Origin: GCA-002726655 sp046582185
Lineage (GTDB): Bacteria; Pseudomonadota; Gammaproteobacteria; Pseudomonadales; Azotimanducaceae
DNA length: 64,000 nt
Direction of reading: 5' to 3'
Assembly: GCA_046582185.1 (NCBI GenBank)
Contig: JAYGEX010000007.1
Coordinates: forward strand, 74,106 to 138,105
The notes beneath the pieces are model-generated. The model worked only from the letters and a program-made list of their open reading frames with translations, did no database searches and was not told where the DNA came from. Numbering within the stretch: position 1 is the first letter of the stretch; every line of letters starts with the position of its first letter. Below, piece by piece: positions 63,724 through 64,000 of this stretch. The position numbers were made by a program, and so were the translations under genes.

Positions 63724-64000
63724 ATGACAAGATATTCCATTGAGTTTAAAGAAGCTGCAGGGGGAGCTGTTGCATAAGATCCATCTGAAGGAAGGATTAA
63801 GTGCAAGCAATGGTGTGGTGTTGCACTCAGACAATGGCAGTCTGATGAAAGGTGCAACAATGTTGGCGACGATGCAGAAACTAGGCGTTGTCCCCTCATT
63901 TAGCCGGCCATCAGTCAGCAATGACAATGCCTATTCGGAATCATTGTTTAAGACGATGAAGTACTCGCCTACTTACCCTGATCAACCGTTCTGCGATTTA
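63724..64000 (+). pseudogene. IS3-family element with an internal deletion, running off the window
   Basis: At 63724 the frame MTRYSIEFKEAA is the start of an IS3 orfA; within about 40 bases the sequence switches to the orfB frame, reading KIHLKEGLSASN, VVLHSDNGSLMKGATML and SFSRPSVSNDNAYSESLFKTMKY, the DDE integrase core. OrfA's remainder and the first two thirds of orfB are absent. A possible left end begins near 63653 (TGTGCCAGGC). The rest is beyond 64000. Confidence 0.75.

Overview
The window looks like a chromosomal segment of a Gammaproteobacterium, probably a marine heterotroph. This is inferred from the gene families: a TonB-dependent receptor, a yceJ-yceI pair, the glucuronate pathway, a CYP153-type P450, two Rieske oxygenases, and remnants of IS91, IS21 and IS3. 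There is no rRNA, no CRISPR array and no intact mobile element. Many accessory catabolic genes sit singly or in pairs, with small dispersed repeats and decayed gene pieces between them.

Layout. 1-3.9 kb: a minus-strand run of a ferredoxin-like protein, a TIM-barrel isomerase and two FAD proteins. 4.6-6.0 kb: truncated TPR protein and IS91 transposase remnant. 6.1-10.5 kb: MFS transporter, GST and TonB receptor. 10.6-16.7 kb: MFS transporter plus Rieske oxygenase, converging on a trimethylamine-dehydrogenase-like flavoprotein plus sodium:solute symporter, a set resembling quaternary/N-methylated amine catabolism. 16.9-24.3 kb: phosphotransferase, glyoxalase II-like hydrolase, alpha/beta hydrolases, a cyclophilin lipoprotein with an in-frame UGA, and a luciferase-like monooxygenase. 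24.4-25.2 kb: two gene scraps joined end to end. 25.3-33.4 kb: acyl-CoA dehydrogenase-like protein, methyltransferase, amidohydrolase, crotonase, VOC protein, nitroreductase and MATE transporter.

33.5-35.4 kb holds the most interesting locus. A redoxin-type gene is interrupted by an in-frame UGA exactly at its redox-active position (W-U-G-C), followed by a plausible bacterial SECIS hairpin, so it is a candidate selenoprotein. Its 3' end is fused to an IS21 end. On the far side of the IS21/istB remnant is the C-terminal part of a MITD1-like phospholipase-D-fold domain, followed by tRNA-Arg(CCT).

35.5-44.3 kb: SDR, cytochrome b561 and YceI, a second Rieske oxygenase, M3 peptidase, amidohydrolase, DsbA-like isomerase and a gspE fragment. 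44.3-54.1 kb: a complete hexuronate pathway (uxaC, uxuB, uxuA, KDG kinase, KDPG aldolase) with a FadR-type GntR regulator, two Gfo/Idh/MocA dehydrogenases and an isomerase. A perfect 20-bp palindrome lies in the divergent promoter region. 54.2-64 kb: SigJ-like sigma factor, hydrolase-DoxX-SRPBCC operon, deazaflavin-type oxidoreductase, CYP153 P450, DUF2855 protein, GltS-like symporter and an internally deleted IS3 element running off the window.

All functions are assigned by reading translated sequence against remembered families; no database search was possible.
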